Assembly (NCBI GenBank): GCA_003024985.2
Contig: PXIH01S0018325.1
DNA length: 11,256 nt
Strand: one strand, 5' to 3'
Source: Euperipatoides rowelli
Taxonomy: Eukaryota; Onychophora; Udeonychophora; Euonychophora; Peripatopsidae
In this document: one piece after another, positions 1 through 9,428 of the stretch
Layout: each line of letters opens with the position of its first letter
Position numbering within the stretch: the stretch's first letter is position 1
Translations under genes and position numbers: made by a program
Notes under the pieces: model-generated
Told to the model about the DNA's origin: nothing
Databases searched by the model: none
What the model saw: only the letters and a program-made list of their open reading frames with translations

Positions 1-25
1 TATTTATATACTTTTACACTTTTAG

Positions 26-107
26 GGAATTAGATATGGATGTTTTTACAGTTTTGAATCACAAAAGAATTGAAAAACAAGATTTGGATTCTGAAGAAGC
101 ACTAACG
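26..107 (+). CDS. FANCD2: FANCD2 internal exon A (partial gene)
   Basis: This is the first of six in-frame exons of the Fanconi anaemia D2 protein. FANCD2 is a nuclear alpha-solenoid scaffold that pairs with FANCI, is mono-ubiquitinated by the FA core complex and clamps DNA at interstrand crosslinks and stalled forks. The exon follows a pyrimidine-rich acceptor ending TTTTAG and stops before a GTAGGC donor. Its first base finishes a codon begun in the unseen upstream exon, and it ends in phase 0. It encodes ELDMDVFTVLNHKRIEKQDL and then an acidic tail, DSEEALT. From memory, the vertebrate protein has (FR)ELDIEVFSIL at this place, so the match is local but clear. Upstream exons and the start codon lie outside the window. 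The call rests on joining this exon to the five others. Confidence 0.88.
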
Positions 108-2839
108 GTAGGCTATAAAAGTTTTCATTTTATTAATTAAAAGTTTTCTTGGGAAAGGGAAAAAGAATAGCTGTGTATTTTTTATTTATTTAATTAATTT
201 TGGGATGGAGCAAAACTCCTTCTCCTAGCAGAGTAAAGAGATAATATCTCTTTTCAGGAGTTTGACGACACTTTTCCCATCTCCCTCAGAAAAAGTAGAA
301 TTTAAACAAAAATTTCATCTTAAATCATTAGGAAATTAATTATATTCTAATAGTCTGACTACCATATGCAATTGTCAATTTAATATTTAAAACAAAAAAA
401 ATACTAAATGCATCTCTAAATTCTATCTTACAGATTTTGAAATTTGGTCCAGGGATTATAACACACAAAAAAATGCAAGAAAAAAATACATAATGGTATT
501 CTTGATTTAGACTTGCAGTATTACAAGAGACTATTTCTTATATAGTTTTCATTCTTGTTATTGAAACAAAACTTATTGTGAAGTTTTGTAACTTTTAATT
601 AAATTAAAAAAAAAAAAAAAAAAAGGACTATGATATTGTGTGTAGTATTTTTTTTTTTTAAGTTATAAACGTGATAATAATAATAAATATTATACATTGA
701 TGTGTTAATTGTTTTACTACCTGTAATAGTTGTTATTTACCTATTAGTATATTAATTATAGCTGCCTTAAGCGAGCCTGAATTCACAATAAAAAAAACTG
801 GTAAAAAATTTGTTTAATAATCTAGAATATTAAATTATTATGAGGACAATTATATTGTATTCATAAATTGTTAAAAACATAATATTATGGATGATCTGGG
901 ATTATAAAGATAACTATTATTGATTGATATGTAACAAATTTTATGGAAAGTAAGACTCAATGGATGCTCTGGTCTATTAATCTTAGATAATAGTCAAATC
1001 CTTAACAGTTCTATACTTTTGAAAAAATACTTTGTACATAAAGCCTGATCTAAATTCAATAATAATTGCACAACAGGTCTTTTACCGTATTAATTTCACA
1101 ACCAATCCTAATAATAATTCCGTGCCCCACTCATTACTTACACCATTATATTTGTGTACAGCTAAAAGTGAGACACAATACTAAAAATTCGTTTTTTTTC
1201 TTGAGCACAACTTACCTTTTCACGAGATTACAACTACACATAAATGACCTCTAGTGGTATATTCATGAAACCGTAATAGGAGCATTTCTTAAGACATGCA
1301 CATTAATTAAAGATATTAACTTATAAATCAAGATACAACAATCATTCACATACATTATCATACAAATAACATTACATATACACTGGCAATCCACATCATT
1401 AATGAACAATCAATAAATGACTAATACAGCAAGTTATCAATTAACATTATTATAATCTGAAACAGCTGAACAATAATGATTGTTCTAGACATATAGAGAT
1501 GTACTGTATATGTCGATACCAACTATGGTAAGGCTTCACCGGGTTGAAATAGACCTCCTCATAGGGTCCTCCCCCCTCCCCCTTTGACCCTATTCTATCA
1601 CGATAAGTTCTTTTATTTACTGCATAAACTAAATTAAGTTCCCAACCTAATAAATTCAGTTATTTGCATGATTCCACTTCACCGAAGCAGCGCAATTGCA
1701 CACGTGTGGTTGCGAATAAAATCATAACAAATATTAGAAATTATTTATTGGGACGGGTAGACCTTCTTTTCTGCATTAACTGTATTATGAAGTAATAAAC
1801 ATGAATTACCTCTAATAAATATTTATCATAATTTTGTAAATCCAGAAACCTCGGTCTTTTAAATGTTTATAATTATCGCTTACAACTACACTTGTGCATA
1901 GGTTAGCCTAAACATATGCGTTCTATACCAAGCCATAATTATAATCCTTGCTTAAGATTTGTCATTATTTCAATATAGTACTCACAAAGGGGACTTCCTC
2001 GTTAACTCAAGCAAGATCCAATGTGAGCACATACCACAAATCTGAAAGACAACTCTAGGGGATGATAACCGATCATATATTAGATCATTATCACTAACTA
2101 CTGTTTACCCTTACATACCAATGCCCAAAAATAGCAAGTCCAATTTTATCACATCCATATGTTAGGCTATTTAGACACTAGTTATCCCAATGATATAATG
2201 ACTAATGACCAGGGTCCACGGATTGTGAGCTGCTGGTTATAAGCTCTTACCGTTACTGAGTTGTCCACACAATATGATGAAAGAAAGAAAGGGAGGCCCT
2301 GATTGACTGTACCCTAACTAAATCAACCCAGCTTAGCCGACTAGGAATAAGGAGGAGAAATAAGAATCATCTTTATTGTTCCTTGGCCCACATAGGTTAG
2401 GCCAAGTACCACACACACACACCATCACGCGCATATACCTAGAGGACATCAAATTTAATAGAATAATTATTTCAGCCATGAATAATGGTACACACACAAG
2501 CAAAGTTAGATTTTAACAAGAACGCATGTTTATTTTCTGATAGAATAGATTAAAAACAACTTCCATTCCTGTAATCATTATACTTGAAATTCCCAACTTT
2601 AAATTACTTTATATTTTACAAATCAGTTTAATTGCCAGCTTATAAAATCAATTTAGAAATATAACTAATCTGTATAATGGTTTAATAGGGGACAGGGGAA
2701 GTGAAAGGGCTGCAGCATTCATTTAGGCTTCAATAAATGCATTCAAAAGTTCAGATTAACAGTTCTAATTTTGGCCTGTACTTATAAATTCTGGACAAAG
2801 TTCTAGAATATAACCATTAAATGATCAAAAAGTCCATCT
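108..2839. other. FANCD2 intron A-B, first part: no gene seen
   Basis: This AT-rich intronic sequence has no coding pattern on either strand. It includes an A19 run at about 606-624, preceded by a hairpin (ACAAAACTT 566-574 with AAGTTTTGT 581-589, 6-base loop). There is also a pyrimidine-rich C patch at about 1558-1590, a short (AC)n run near 2413-2422, and a G-rich patch GGGGAAGTGAAAGGGCT at about 2696-2712 that resembles part of the MITE at 7742. The rest shows nothing I can name. Confidence 0.6.
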
Positions 2840-2909
2840 CTGAAGGTAATATCTTCGTTGATTCAACTCGTGGTTGGAAATAAGAAAATTTCAATTCAGA
2901 TCGGGTGGT

Positions 2910-2923
2910 GTTGCCTTGGCAAC
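2910..2923. promoter_or_regulatory. Palindromic X-box (RFX-type site)
   Basis: GTTGCCTTGGCAAC is a 6+2+6 inverted repeat that fits the RFX-family X-box consensus (RYYNYY, 1-3 base spacer, RRNRAC) at every position. RFX factors drive ciliary and other genes in animals. The site lies inside the large FANCD2 intron in a locally less AT-rich stretch, 376 bases from the CTCF-like site. The motif is seen directly; its activity, and any gene it serves, are inference. Chance occurrence of such a palindrome in AT-rich DNA is low but not negligible. Confidence 0.45.
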
Positions 2924-3222
2924 CAACGTGACAACTTCAAATGTTTCTTGAATTCGTTTTTTAAGCAGATTTATTCAATTAAACTCAGGAATCACAGTCT
3001 AAAGTAGATTTTACGATGGGGGATCGCCTTGGTAGGTGAACCTCGAGAGTAAATTTACAAAGGTGTAATTACTTCTTATTAGGAATATTGTATGACGTCT
3101 CCTACAATCACTTAGGAGATGATTTAGATATGGATCTGGAAAATTTTGTCTCCCATCTCCTCGACTGTAGGTAGGGAAGCCATGTTGATGCCATGTGCGT
3201 TTTGTTGCTACCACAATTTCGG

Positions 3223-3312
3223 ATTGGTTGGTGTAACTTAAGTTTTTCTATTATGATAATGAGCTGATGTAAACAAAGATGACATCACAGTGAGAACAGC
3301 GCCACCAGGTGA
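3223..3312 (-). promoter_or_regulatory. Candidate regulatory cluster: CTCF-like, CRE-like, FOX, CCAAT
   Basis: Read on the - strand, the order is: TCACCTGGTGGCGC (3312-3299), matching about 12 of 14 positions of the CTCF core CCASYAGRKGGCRS; TGATGTCA (3287-3280), one base from a CRE; TGTTTACA (3275-3268), a forkhead core; and CCAAT (3227-3223). About 40 bases further on is an ATG in the favourable context ATCAACATGG (3183-3181). The arrangement looks like a small promoter or enhancer within the intron. It could equally be chance in a GC-richer island. There is no direct sign of a transcript. Confidence 0.3.
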
Positions 3313-4099
3313 GAACTTCAGGCTATATTATCAGTAGTTGAATTGCAGGATGATTGGCTTAAGTAGACTATATACATAGGAGGGTTCAGGCAGCCCAATG
3401 GAAAGAAAGTGGGGGGGGGGGGGGAGTTTGAAAGGGTACAGATTGACTATTGATTGGCCATACCTCTAGTAAAATTACAGTAAATATAAATAAACACAAT
3501 AAGAATATAAAATTTGAACAATACAATTGCATAAAAATTTCAATTTACAGCAAATAACATGACTTGGAATCTTCCTTTTTTTTTTCTTTAAGTATTAACA
3601 TTAACCAATGTAATAATAATATCCTTTGCAAGTGAATTAATTATTTCAACTGAATTTAAAATTTTACTTCTTTTCTTTTCAGGTAATCTTTCTCAACTAA
3701 ACTCAAAAAGGAACAATATATCATGCTTCTATCTACTCAGATAAGAAATTAGGAAGGAAACCCAACTTTGGTTCATACTGTAGTTACTTTATGTAATTCA
3801 TACAGTAAACTACATATATATATTAGCATGAAGGGGAATAGTTGCATCCTAAAATTATTGTAAACGGATCAATTATGTACTGTACCTTTTAATTAGACTT
3901 TACAATTTTTTTAAAAAATATTAGATTGAATAATTAATAGACAAGGTCGCTCATTTCAAATGTATAAGTCATCTTTTTAAATTAAACAATTATCATTATT
4001 TTGAGCCTTTTGTGTGGTTTCTTCTTCACTAGCTTCCACCATCATGCTGTCTTACAGGTATCTTTTTCGCTGGGCTATTTCTCCATTCTTTTTTTTTTT
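3313..4099. other. Intron segment with G14 run, no gene seen
   Basis: This segment contains a run of 14 G (3411-3424) followed by AGTTTGAAAGGG, similar to part of the 7742 MITE. It holds four TACTGTA/TACAGTA copies between 3476 and 3884. The last part may be downstream sequence of the decayed Gypsy element, but I see no protease or reverse transcriptase motif there. The short + strand reading frame at its end lies antisense to the zinc-knuckle remnant and is not a gene. Confidence 0.5.
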
Positions 4100-4842
4100 T
4101 TACATACCACATTTAATTGTCCAACTTCTTTACAGCCATTATATTTATAGTCTCTATATCTTTTTTTTTAAATGTCCCATTTTCCCACAGCAATAACATG
4201 GCTTATTTACTCCCTTTCGCTGTCTTCTTGTCTCATCCTGTGCCGCCTTCTCCTTGCCTGTTAGGTTAAATTTCTATGCCATTTTGTTTATCCGGGTATC
4301 GATAACATTTGGATTTCCTCCAACTATAATCCAGATGCCCCTTTATAAGAAGTTTCCCATGCTGTAGCTAATTGGACTGCTGAATGAAACGTTAAAACAT
4401 TTTCAGCTAACAGTCTTTGATGTTTTTTTTTTCACTTCCTTTACCACATAATACTCTCGCTCGTAACGTTTCCATCAGATTCGTCCCAATTCCGCAATTC
4501 ACTGATAAGTCTTTCAATCTTTCTTTAAAATTTACAATAGTTTCCCCTTCCATTTGTTGTGCGCTATGAAACTTACTCCTTTCAGTATATATTGAAGGTT
4601 TAGAGCACAAATGTTCGGTCAATAGGGTAACTAATTCTTTATGTTTTGTCATTCGAGTTCACTTGCTGGCAAACTAACCTAAAGTTTTATACAGACTAGG
4701 TCCTATCACTACTATCAACATAGATTTTTTTCTTTGTCTCATCAATATTATTTACAATAAACACATGTTCTAGTTTTTCTACACAAGCTGTCCATGTGTC
4801 TACTTTTTCATCAAACACTTCGAAACTTAATAATGCTGCCAT
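4100..4842 (-). pseudogene. Decayed Ty3/Gypsy-type gag with zinc-knuckle traces
   Basis: Read on the - strand, this is the capsid-nucleocapsid polyprotein of an LTR retrotransposon, broken by several frameshifts and stops. It starts near ATG 4842-4840 (MAALLSFEVFDEKVDTWTAC), which resembles the gag N-terminal block with a conserved Trp. After a damaged stretch near 4653-4695, the frame 4652-4407 holds the family pattern ER.KFH..Q.EGE......RL..L...C..G, followed by a decayed LRARVLCG. A further block lies near 4390-4330 (HSAVQLATAWE). A CCHC knuckle begins at 4198 (CYCCGKMGH), with its last Cys lost by frameshift. A second knuckle at about 4143-4102 has lost its first Cys and has Gln in place of His. 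No protease or polymerase follows, so it cannot move itself. Confidence 0.85.
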
Positions 4843-5309
4843 TTTTTTTTTTATCACATGCTTTTTTTTTATCCTCGCCACCACTGTTGTGCCCTTAGTT
4901 ACTAGCTGTTCGCATAATCACACTAACACTGGATAGTTAGTAATACTTTGTATAATTCGTTAACACATTTACTAGTAGCATCATAATACACTAATGTGAT
5001 CGACGCCTTCATTCCTCCAATAACTCAAGAATGTTTTGCTATGAATAAATGTTATGGCTATTAGTCTAAATTCAAACCCATCCCTCCACCAGTATCCACA
5101 TCTATAAGTACAATTTTTAGTAAATTAACCTAACAAAAGGTTAATAAAAGTGAGTAGAACAAAACAAATGTTGATTTTGTTTTCATCACTTCCCCTAACC
5201 CTTAGTATTTCCATTATTTCCTATGAAAAGTTTATTTTTGATTTACACACTGATTTCCTGGAACACAAGCCCAGGGTTAATCAAGAATTAACTGTAGATA
5301 TACTGTACA
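4843..5309 (-). mobile_element. Probable leader and LTR-proximal remnant of the Gypsy element
   Basis: This lies immediately upstream of the gag remnant in its own (-) orientation. The sense strand contains ...GGGCACAACA (ending at 4885) followed by GTGGTGGCGAGG. That would suit an LTR end in CA with a primer-binding site starting TGG just inside, the usual Gypsy layout. I cannot define the other LTR edge or find a second LTR copy in the window, so the LTR itself is inferred from position only. A short inverted repeat TAACCT...AGGTTA lies at about 5128-5145. No gene is seen. Confidence 0.3.
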
Positions 5310-5487
5310 CAGTGGCGTCACTATGGTTGATGTCACCCGGTACAATATCTCATGGTGTCACACACACACACCCCATGGACCTCATCCAGTGTCGTACTAT
5401 GACGTTTTTGGTACCGGGGTGTCACCTTATTTATATTTTTGTTGCAGATATTTTGATAAGCTTTTTTTTTTTTTTTTTTTTTTTTTT

Positions 5488-5538
<51 letters not shown>

Positions 5539-5805
5539 CAATTTTTTATCTTTTTTTTTTTTTTTGATATTATGATTTTTAAACTTTAAATTTCACTTTA
5601 ATGCTACACTGGTTCTATTGTATGACCTATACAGTACCACAGGGGAAAATTAATTAATTAATTAATGACAACATTACAGGAGCAAGAGGAGTTTATTTGC
5701 ACCCCACCGCCCCAAAATAAATTTTTTTTTTTTTTTTTGGATGGCACCCTTTTTGTTATGGTGGCACCCGGTGCGAGCCGCACCACCTTGGATTGTTACT
5801 GACTG
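5310..5805. mobile_element. hAT-like non-autonomous element with long T tract
   Basis: The left end is CAGTGGCGTCACTATGG, a typical hAT terminus, followed by GTCACCCGGT and further GTGTCAC copies near 5367 and 5420. The right end, reverse-complemented, starts CAGTCAGTAAC and carries the GCACCGGGTGCCACC type of subterminal sequence. It also has a hairpin GGTGCG-AGC-CGCACC (5770-5784) and a direct repeat TGGCACCC. The flanks TACTGTAC and TACTGTAT match at 7 of 8 bases, as expected for an 8-bp target duplication, but TACTGTA is common in this window and so weak as proof. There is no transposase frame. The interior is mostly poly-T plus an (AATT)n stretch at 5648-5666. Confidence 0.65.
5462..5538 (+). 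repeat. 77-base poly-T tract with a single G
   Basis: T26, one G at 5488, then T50, followed after 12 bases by another T15 (5551-5565). The tract sits inside the hAT-like element. Any open frame across it is just poly-phenylalanine and is not coding. A run this long is expected to vary in length between individuals and to be unreliable in sequencing. Confidence 0.95.
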
Positions 5806-5857
5806 TACTGTATATAATATACAGTATATACTGTACATAATGTATAGAGATACTGTA
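5806..5857. repeat. TACTGTA palindrome cluster 1
   Basis: TACTGTATAT (5806-5815) and ATATACAGTA (5817-5826) form a perfect 10+1+10 palindrome. It is followed by TACTGTA at 5829-5835 and 5851-5857. The cluster abuts the right end of the hAT-like element. It is one of two hairpin clusters of a motif repeated throughout the window. Confidence 0.8.
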
Positions 5858-6670
5858 AATTATATTAGTATTATCAATGCTAGCTTTTATTGGTATCTCT
5901 TTTACCAAGAATAATTCTACACAGTAAAAAGTGATCTCCTCTTTGACCGATATCTTCAAGAAAATTTCTATATTATTAGAATTTCCTAAACTAGCTTACA
6001 AGTAGTCTGACTGAAGAAGATATTTTCTCCTGGTACAAGATTTTCAAAAAATATTTGAGTCTTTAAGACTTTAAAATAGTAAAATAAAGTGGAATCATTT
6101 TGTTAGTACAGGTTTATTTATGTTTCTATTATATTTATGTGTTTTTCTTTCCTTGGTATGTTTGTTTCACGAATTGTCTTAGTTTTTTTTTTTTTTTTTG
6201 TAAGGTTTGTTGCAGATCACCAAGTCAATTTTTTTATTTTTCCATTTACTGTTATTTCTTGTGAATGCTATTTATTGCACAGATAATTCATATATAAAAT
6301 TTTTGGGAATTTTATTTATAAAATCTTTAAAAAAAAAGTTATTAACCAATTTACAATCTTTATACAGTAAATAAATACTGTTTAAACTCACTATTTGTAT
6401 TTCCAAATGCAGTTTATTCATAATGTATAGTTTATACTATATTTGTTTGTAATATTAAATTTAAATATTTTTTAGTTATATTTTGGTAAAATGAAATTTA
6501 AATTTTTGCATTTAATAACAGGATATGTTTTTACATTTTATTTAAAAATTATTCACAAATAATTTTTTTTAGATTCTATTTTAATTTCTTTTCACTGCAT
6601 TTAGAGAGCTTATTAGTTTGTAGTATTAGTGATTTATAATATATTTTTAAAAAAAAATAAATTTATTAAG
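5858..6670. other. End of FANCD2 intron A-B: no gene seen
   Basis: This very AT-rich intronic DNA has many short A or T runs and one TACAGTA copy at 6363. No reading frame or element can be supported. The final bases act as a weak acceptor for exon B, with A-rich rather than T-rich sequence before ATTAAG. Confidence 0.6.
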
Positions 6671-6793
6671 GAAACAAATTTTATAAAAGTCGAAACTGCC
6701 CAACTGGAATTTCTTCTGGACGATCTGGCCAAGAAACTGGAACATAGTCTTATTTCATCAGCAGGGGCTAAGAAAAGATTGTTTCTTCTTAAG
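6671..6793 (+). CDS. FANCD2: FANCD2 internal exon B
   Basis: This 41-codon exon is in phase 0 at both ends, so it joins directly to exon A and exon C. The most conserved run is QLEFLLDDLAKKLEHSL, matching the vertebrate ELLFLLEDLSQKLESML stretch (from memory). It ends KKRLFLLK, where the vertebrate protein has a basic loop RRVPFLK. The start after ATTTATTAAG is chosen because it restores phase 0 and gives a gap of only about one residue against vertebrate FANCD2 across the A-B junction. The other nearby AG (TATAAAAG at 6690) would give the wrong phase. The acceptor is unusually poor: the 30 bases before it are A-rich rather than pyrimidine-rich. The donor is GTAATT. Confidence 0.92.
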
Positions 6794-7117
6794 GTAATTA
6801 ATTAATGATTTACCACTGATTAAGAATGAATACACTAACATTTAACATACACAAAAGAAAAAAAACTAATTTGCTTATTAAAGTAAAAAGTATAGAAAAA
6901 TATTTTATTCATTAAGAGAAAGAGACAAAAAAAAATATAAAATAAAAATTAATATTGAATAAAAATTCAGTTTGTTTATTTCAATCTTTAAGTTAAAGTT
7001 TAAGTTAACTGGGATACAAATTAAAATAATTGCAATTAAATACAAAATAAATTGATCCATTAAGCCAGGTCAGAAACAATAGTCTAATCACTGTTTTAAT
7101 TTTTTTTTTTTTTTAAG
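6794..7117 (+). other. FANCD2 intron B-C (324 bases)
   Basis: A phase 0 intron, GTAATT...TTTTAAG, AT-rich with a T-rich tract just before the acceptor. Nothing else is seen in it. Confidence 0.85.
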
Positions 7118-7246
7118 AGTCGTACCAACAAAAAAATAGGATTCTCTCATCTTGATTCTTTCTCAGCTAAAGAAATCGTAGTCAAAGTTGTAAATTTATT
7201 GTCGGCTTTGTGTTATCACCTGGAAAGTACTGAAGAATTCTTTCAG
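7118..7246 (+). CDS. FANCD2: FANCD2 internal exon C
   Basis: This 43-codon exon has phase 0 at both ends, an acceptor with a long T tract ending TTTTAAG and a GTAATT donor. It encodes NKKIGFSHLDSFSAKEIVVK followed by a helix ending LCYHLESTEEFFQ. These correspond to the vertebrate NIGFSHLQQRSAQEIV and MCNHLENIHNYFQ segments (from memory), the most recognisable stretch of the window and the anchor for the FANCD2 call. The pattern of amphipathic helices fits the HEAT-like solenoid of the C-terminal half. Third positions are mostly A or T, as in the rest of the window. Confidence 0.95.
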
Positions 7247-7290
7247 GTAATTAAAAATTATATGAGTTGATTAAAGCAACACAGTATATT

Positions 7291-7335
7291 TATACTGTAT
7301 TTGCAATATACAGTATATATATATGTACTGTATAT
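7291..7335. repeat. TACTGTA palindrome cluster 2
   Basis: TATACTGTAT (7291-7300) and ATACAGTATA (7308-7317) can pair as a hairpin with a 7-base loop. ATATACAGTA (7306-7315) can alternatively pair with TACTGTATAT (7326-7335) across a 10-base spacer that includes a short (AT)n run. The same 10-mer also occurs at 1502, 5806, 5817 (reversed) and 11247. Confidence 0.8.
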
Positions 7336-7733
7336 ATTATTGTTATTTTTCATACTTATATATTAGGCACTGTTTTAGCCTTATCCTAATGGCTTGGGCT
7401 CCTTATTTACATAGAATTTGACCTTTGTTTGCCATTTTCATTTTTTGAATCAACCTGACATACTTTTATACAATTCCTAAAATTTCAGGGTCCAATGCTA
7501 TTTGTTCCTTGACAATGACAATTCCACTACTTAACCCAGCTTGAAAATTGAAGGCCTACCACTACTAACTTGCCCCGTCAAATCTCCAGAGATAGCAATC
7601 ACTGCGTTGAGATCACATTTGATTTTTGAACAGCATAATCTCACAAATAAAACGTCTTAACTAAAAAAACAAATTTTGTTAGCCCATAGTACTCTATTAG
7701 GCTCAACAACACTTTTAGCCACAATAATTAAAG
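7336..7733. other. Intron C-D, part before the MITE: no gene seen
   Basis: Intronic sequence, somewhat less AT-rich than the average here, with no coding pattern, RNA gene or repeat that I recognise. Confidence 0.5.
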
Positions 7734-7741
7734 ATTCTGTA

Positions 7742-8147
7742 CAGGGGTGAATCTATATGGGTGCCAAACCCGGGGGTGGGGAGTGACAATCAAAGGGCTC
7801 AGCCAAAAAAAAAAATTTTTTTTTTTTTTTTGGTTGTCTGGAAGTTTTGATGTCTTAAAGTTGCTCAATCCCCTTGACAAAAAAAAAAANAAAAAAATTA
7901 TACCTAATTACGATGCTATCTGATGTTCTTTGTTTTTTTTTTTTTTGTGCTGCTACAGTCTGCTGACAAAAAAAAAACACCAGATACCGTAATTAGGTCT
8001 AAAATTTTTTTTTTTTTTGTCAATGAGATTGACTAACATCCAAACTTCCAGACAAAAAAAAAAGCTTATCAAATNAAACTTTGTCAAGGAACCCTTTAAT
8101 TTTCCTGCAGGATGGGGGGGGGGGGGGGATATGTAGATACACCCCTG
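7742..8147. mobile_element. Foldback hAT-type MITE with perfect 8-bp target duplication
   Basis: This 406-bp element has ends CAGGGGTGAATCTATAT and, reverse-complemented, CAGGGGTGTATCTACAT. It is flanked on both sides by the identical 8-mer ATTCTGTA (7734-7741 and 8148-8155). CAGGGGTG termini and an 8-bp duplication are hAT hallmarks. The two halves are imperfect inverted repeats over most of their length: GTCTGGAAGTTT (7836-7847) pairs with AAACTTCCAGAC (8042-8053), and CCTAATTACG (7903-7912) with CGTAATTAGG (7988-7997). The short unpaired centre is near 7940-7970. There is no transposase frame. The element also holds A/T runs, a G15 run (8114-8128) and two undetermined bases (7890, 8075). 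It lies in the intron between FANCD2 exons C and D. Confidence 0.92.
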
Positions 8148-8155
8148 ATTCTGTA

Positions 8156-9428
8156 CAATTTATAAATGAAAGAAAATTGCCTCAAACATCATCTAAATAG
8201 ATAGCTGACTACTAGGGCCCATCATACGTTGAATAAGAGGAATAAGATTTAAATAAACAATTTTTCACCTAATTTCTCACTTTTTCTCAGATTATATAAC
8301 TTGGTGTGCACTGTCCTCCCATTGACACAAACTACAGAGATTTACAGTAGCTTGAATATGCCATGACAGGCATTTATTTAAAATTTCATGGATTTATCAA
8401 AACTTATAGTCATATGATACATATAAAATTTAAACATTAAATTATCTTGATATTTCTCATCATTGATAAGTAAAAAAAAATATTTATCTCCCTCCCTCAA
8501 AAAAATGGTCAAAAAAACTTAAGCCAAGGCTTAATTAAATTATACTTTAGAATACACCCATACTCATACACTAAGTTTAAAACCAGATTACATAAAATTA
8601 AAGTAAATAAATTAAAATAAAAGATTTTTTTTTATTTTTTTTATATTTAGTATTTAATATATAGGGTTTATACATATTTAGCTTTAAAATGAGCTAAAAA
8701 GATTGTATATCCATTACTGCTAACTATTTTTTTAAAAATAAAAAAAGTCGTAAAGATCTGAAGTAAAATTGATACCAATAAGGCATAACTTCTCAATGCA
8801 TAACATGAAGCATTCTGGAGAATTAACAGGATTTTGTTGTGAATCCACTAAGCCCAGGTTGATGTCACTAGAGGCAGCTTAATCGTTGGTATGAAATAAG
8901 TCCGCCTATTAGAATTTAGCCTTTTAAGAAAAAAAAGTAACATCACAGTAAATATAAAATTCACTCTTTGCTTTTTTTATTTCTTACAGTTAAATATTAT
9001 ATTGTAAGACTTTTTCTTTATTTTAGCCTTTTCTTGTATTTTTTTTTTCAACTCTTTATTCATTCAATTCACTCATTTAGTCGCTGTAGTTCTAAACTGA
9101 AATGAGTAAAAACTTTATGTAAATTGCTGAAATATGCCGATAGGTTTAGAAAGGACAGGAATTGATCAATTTTCCTCTAATTATTAGTAAACCAATATTT
9201 TAATGAAAGTATGCTGCAATTTAGTAAATTCACAGAAATTTTGTATTTATAAAAATATTCAATATTTAAAAACTTAATTAGAATTGAGATTTTGTGCTTT
9301 AAAAAAAAAATAATGTTGAAAAGGAATAAACAAAGCCATAAAAGCTAAAATATTTTTAATAACGATTGATAACCAAATAGGCTACATAATGTATACATGG
9401 TATTTTTTTTTTTTTTTTACTATTATAG
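8156..9428. other. Intron C-D, part after the MITE: no gene seen
   Basis: AT-rich intronic DNA without a supportable frame. It has a small perfect inverted repeat TTAAGCC-AA-GGCTTAA (8519-8534), one TACAGTA at 8343 and a T tract ending in the exon D acceptor. Confidence 0.55.

Noticed and set aside
1066-1254. 62-residue + strand frame
   Set aside because: It has no recognisable family or domain, and its composition is like that of the surrounding intron. It is a chance open frame.
3011-3214. 67-residue - strand frame
   Set aside because: No similarity is recognised. It is kept only as context for the candidate promoter region, not as a gene.
3403-3424. G14 run as a G-quadruplex element
   Set aside because: A plain homopolymer G run is not evidence of a regulated quadruplex. 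It is better seen as part of a possible MITE relic.
4014-4196. 60-residue + strand frame
   Set aside because: It is antisense to the zinc-knuckle part of the Gypsy gag remnant and has low-complexity Phe runs.
5150-5589. Open frames of 141 and 88 residues on the + strand
   Set aside because: Most of their length is poly-Phe read through the T tract, and they cross the edge or interior of the hAT-like element.
5756-5959. 67-residue - strand frame
   Set aside because: It spans the hAT right end and the TACTGTA palindromes, so it is chance coding across repeats.
108-6670. A missing FANCD2 exon within the 6.6-kb intron
   Set aside because: Exons A and B join in phase 0, and the joined protein matches the vertebrate spacing to about one residue, leaving no room for another conserved exon.
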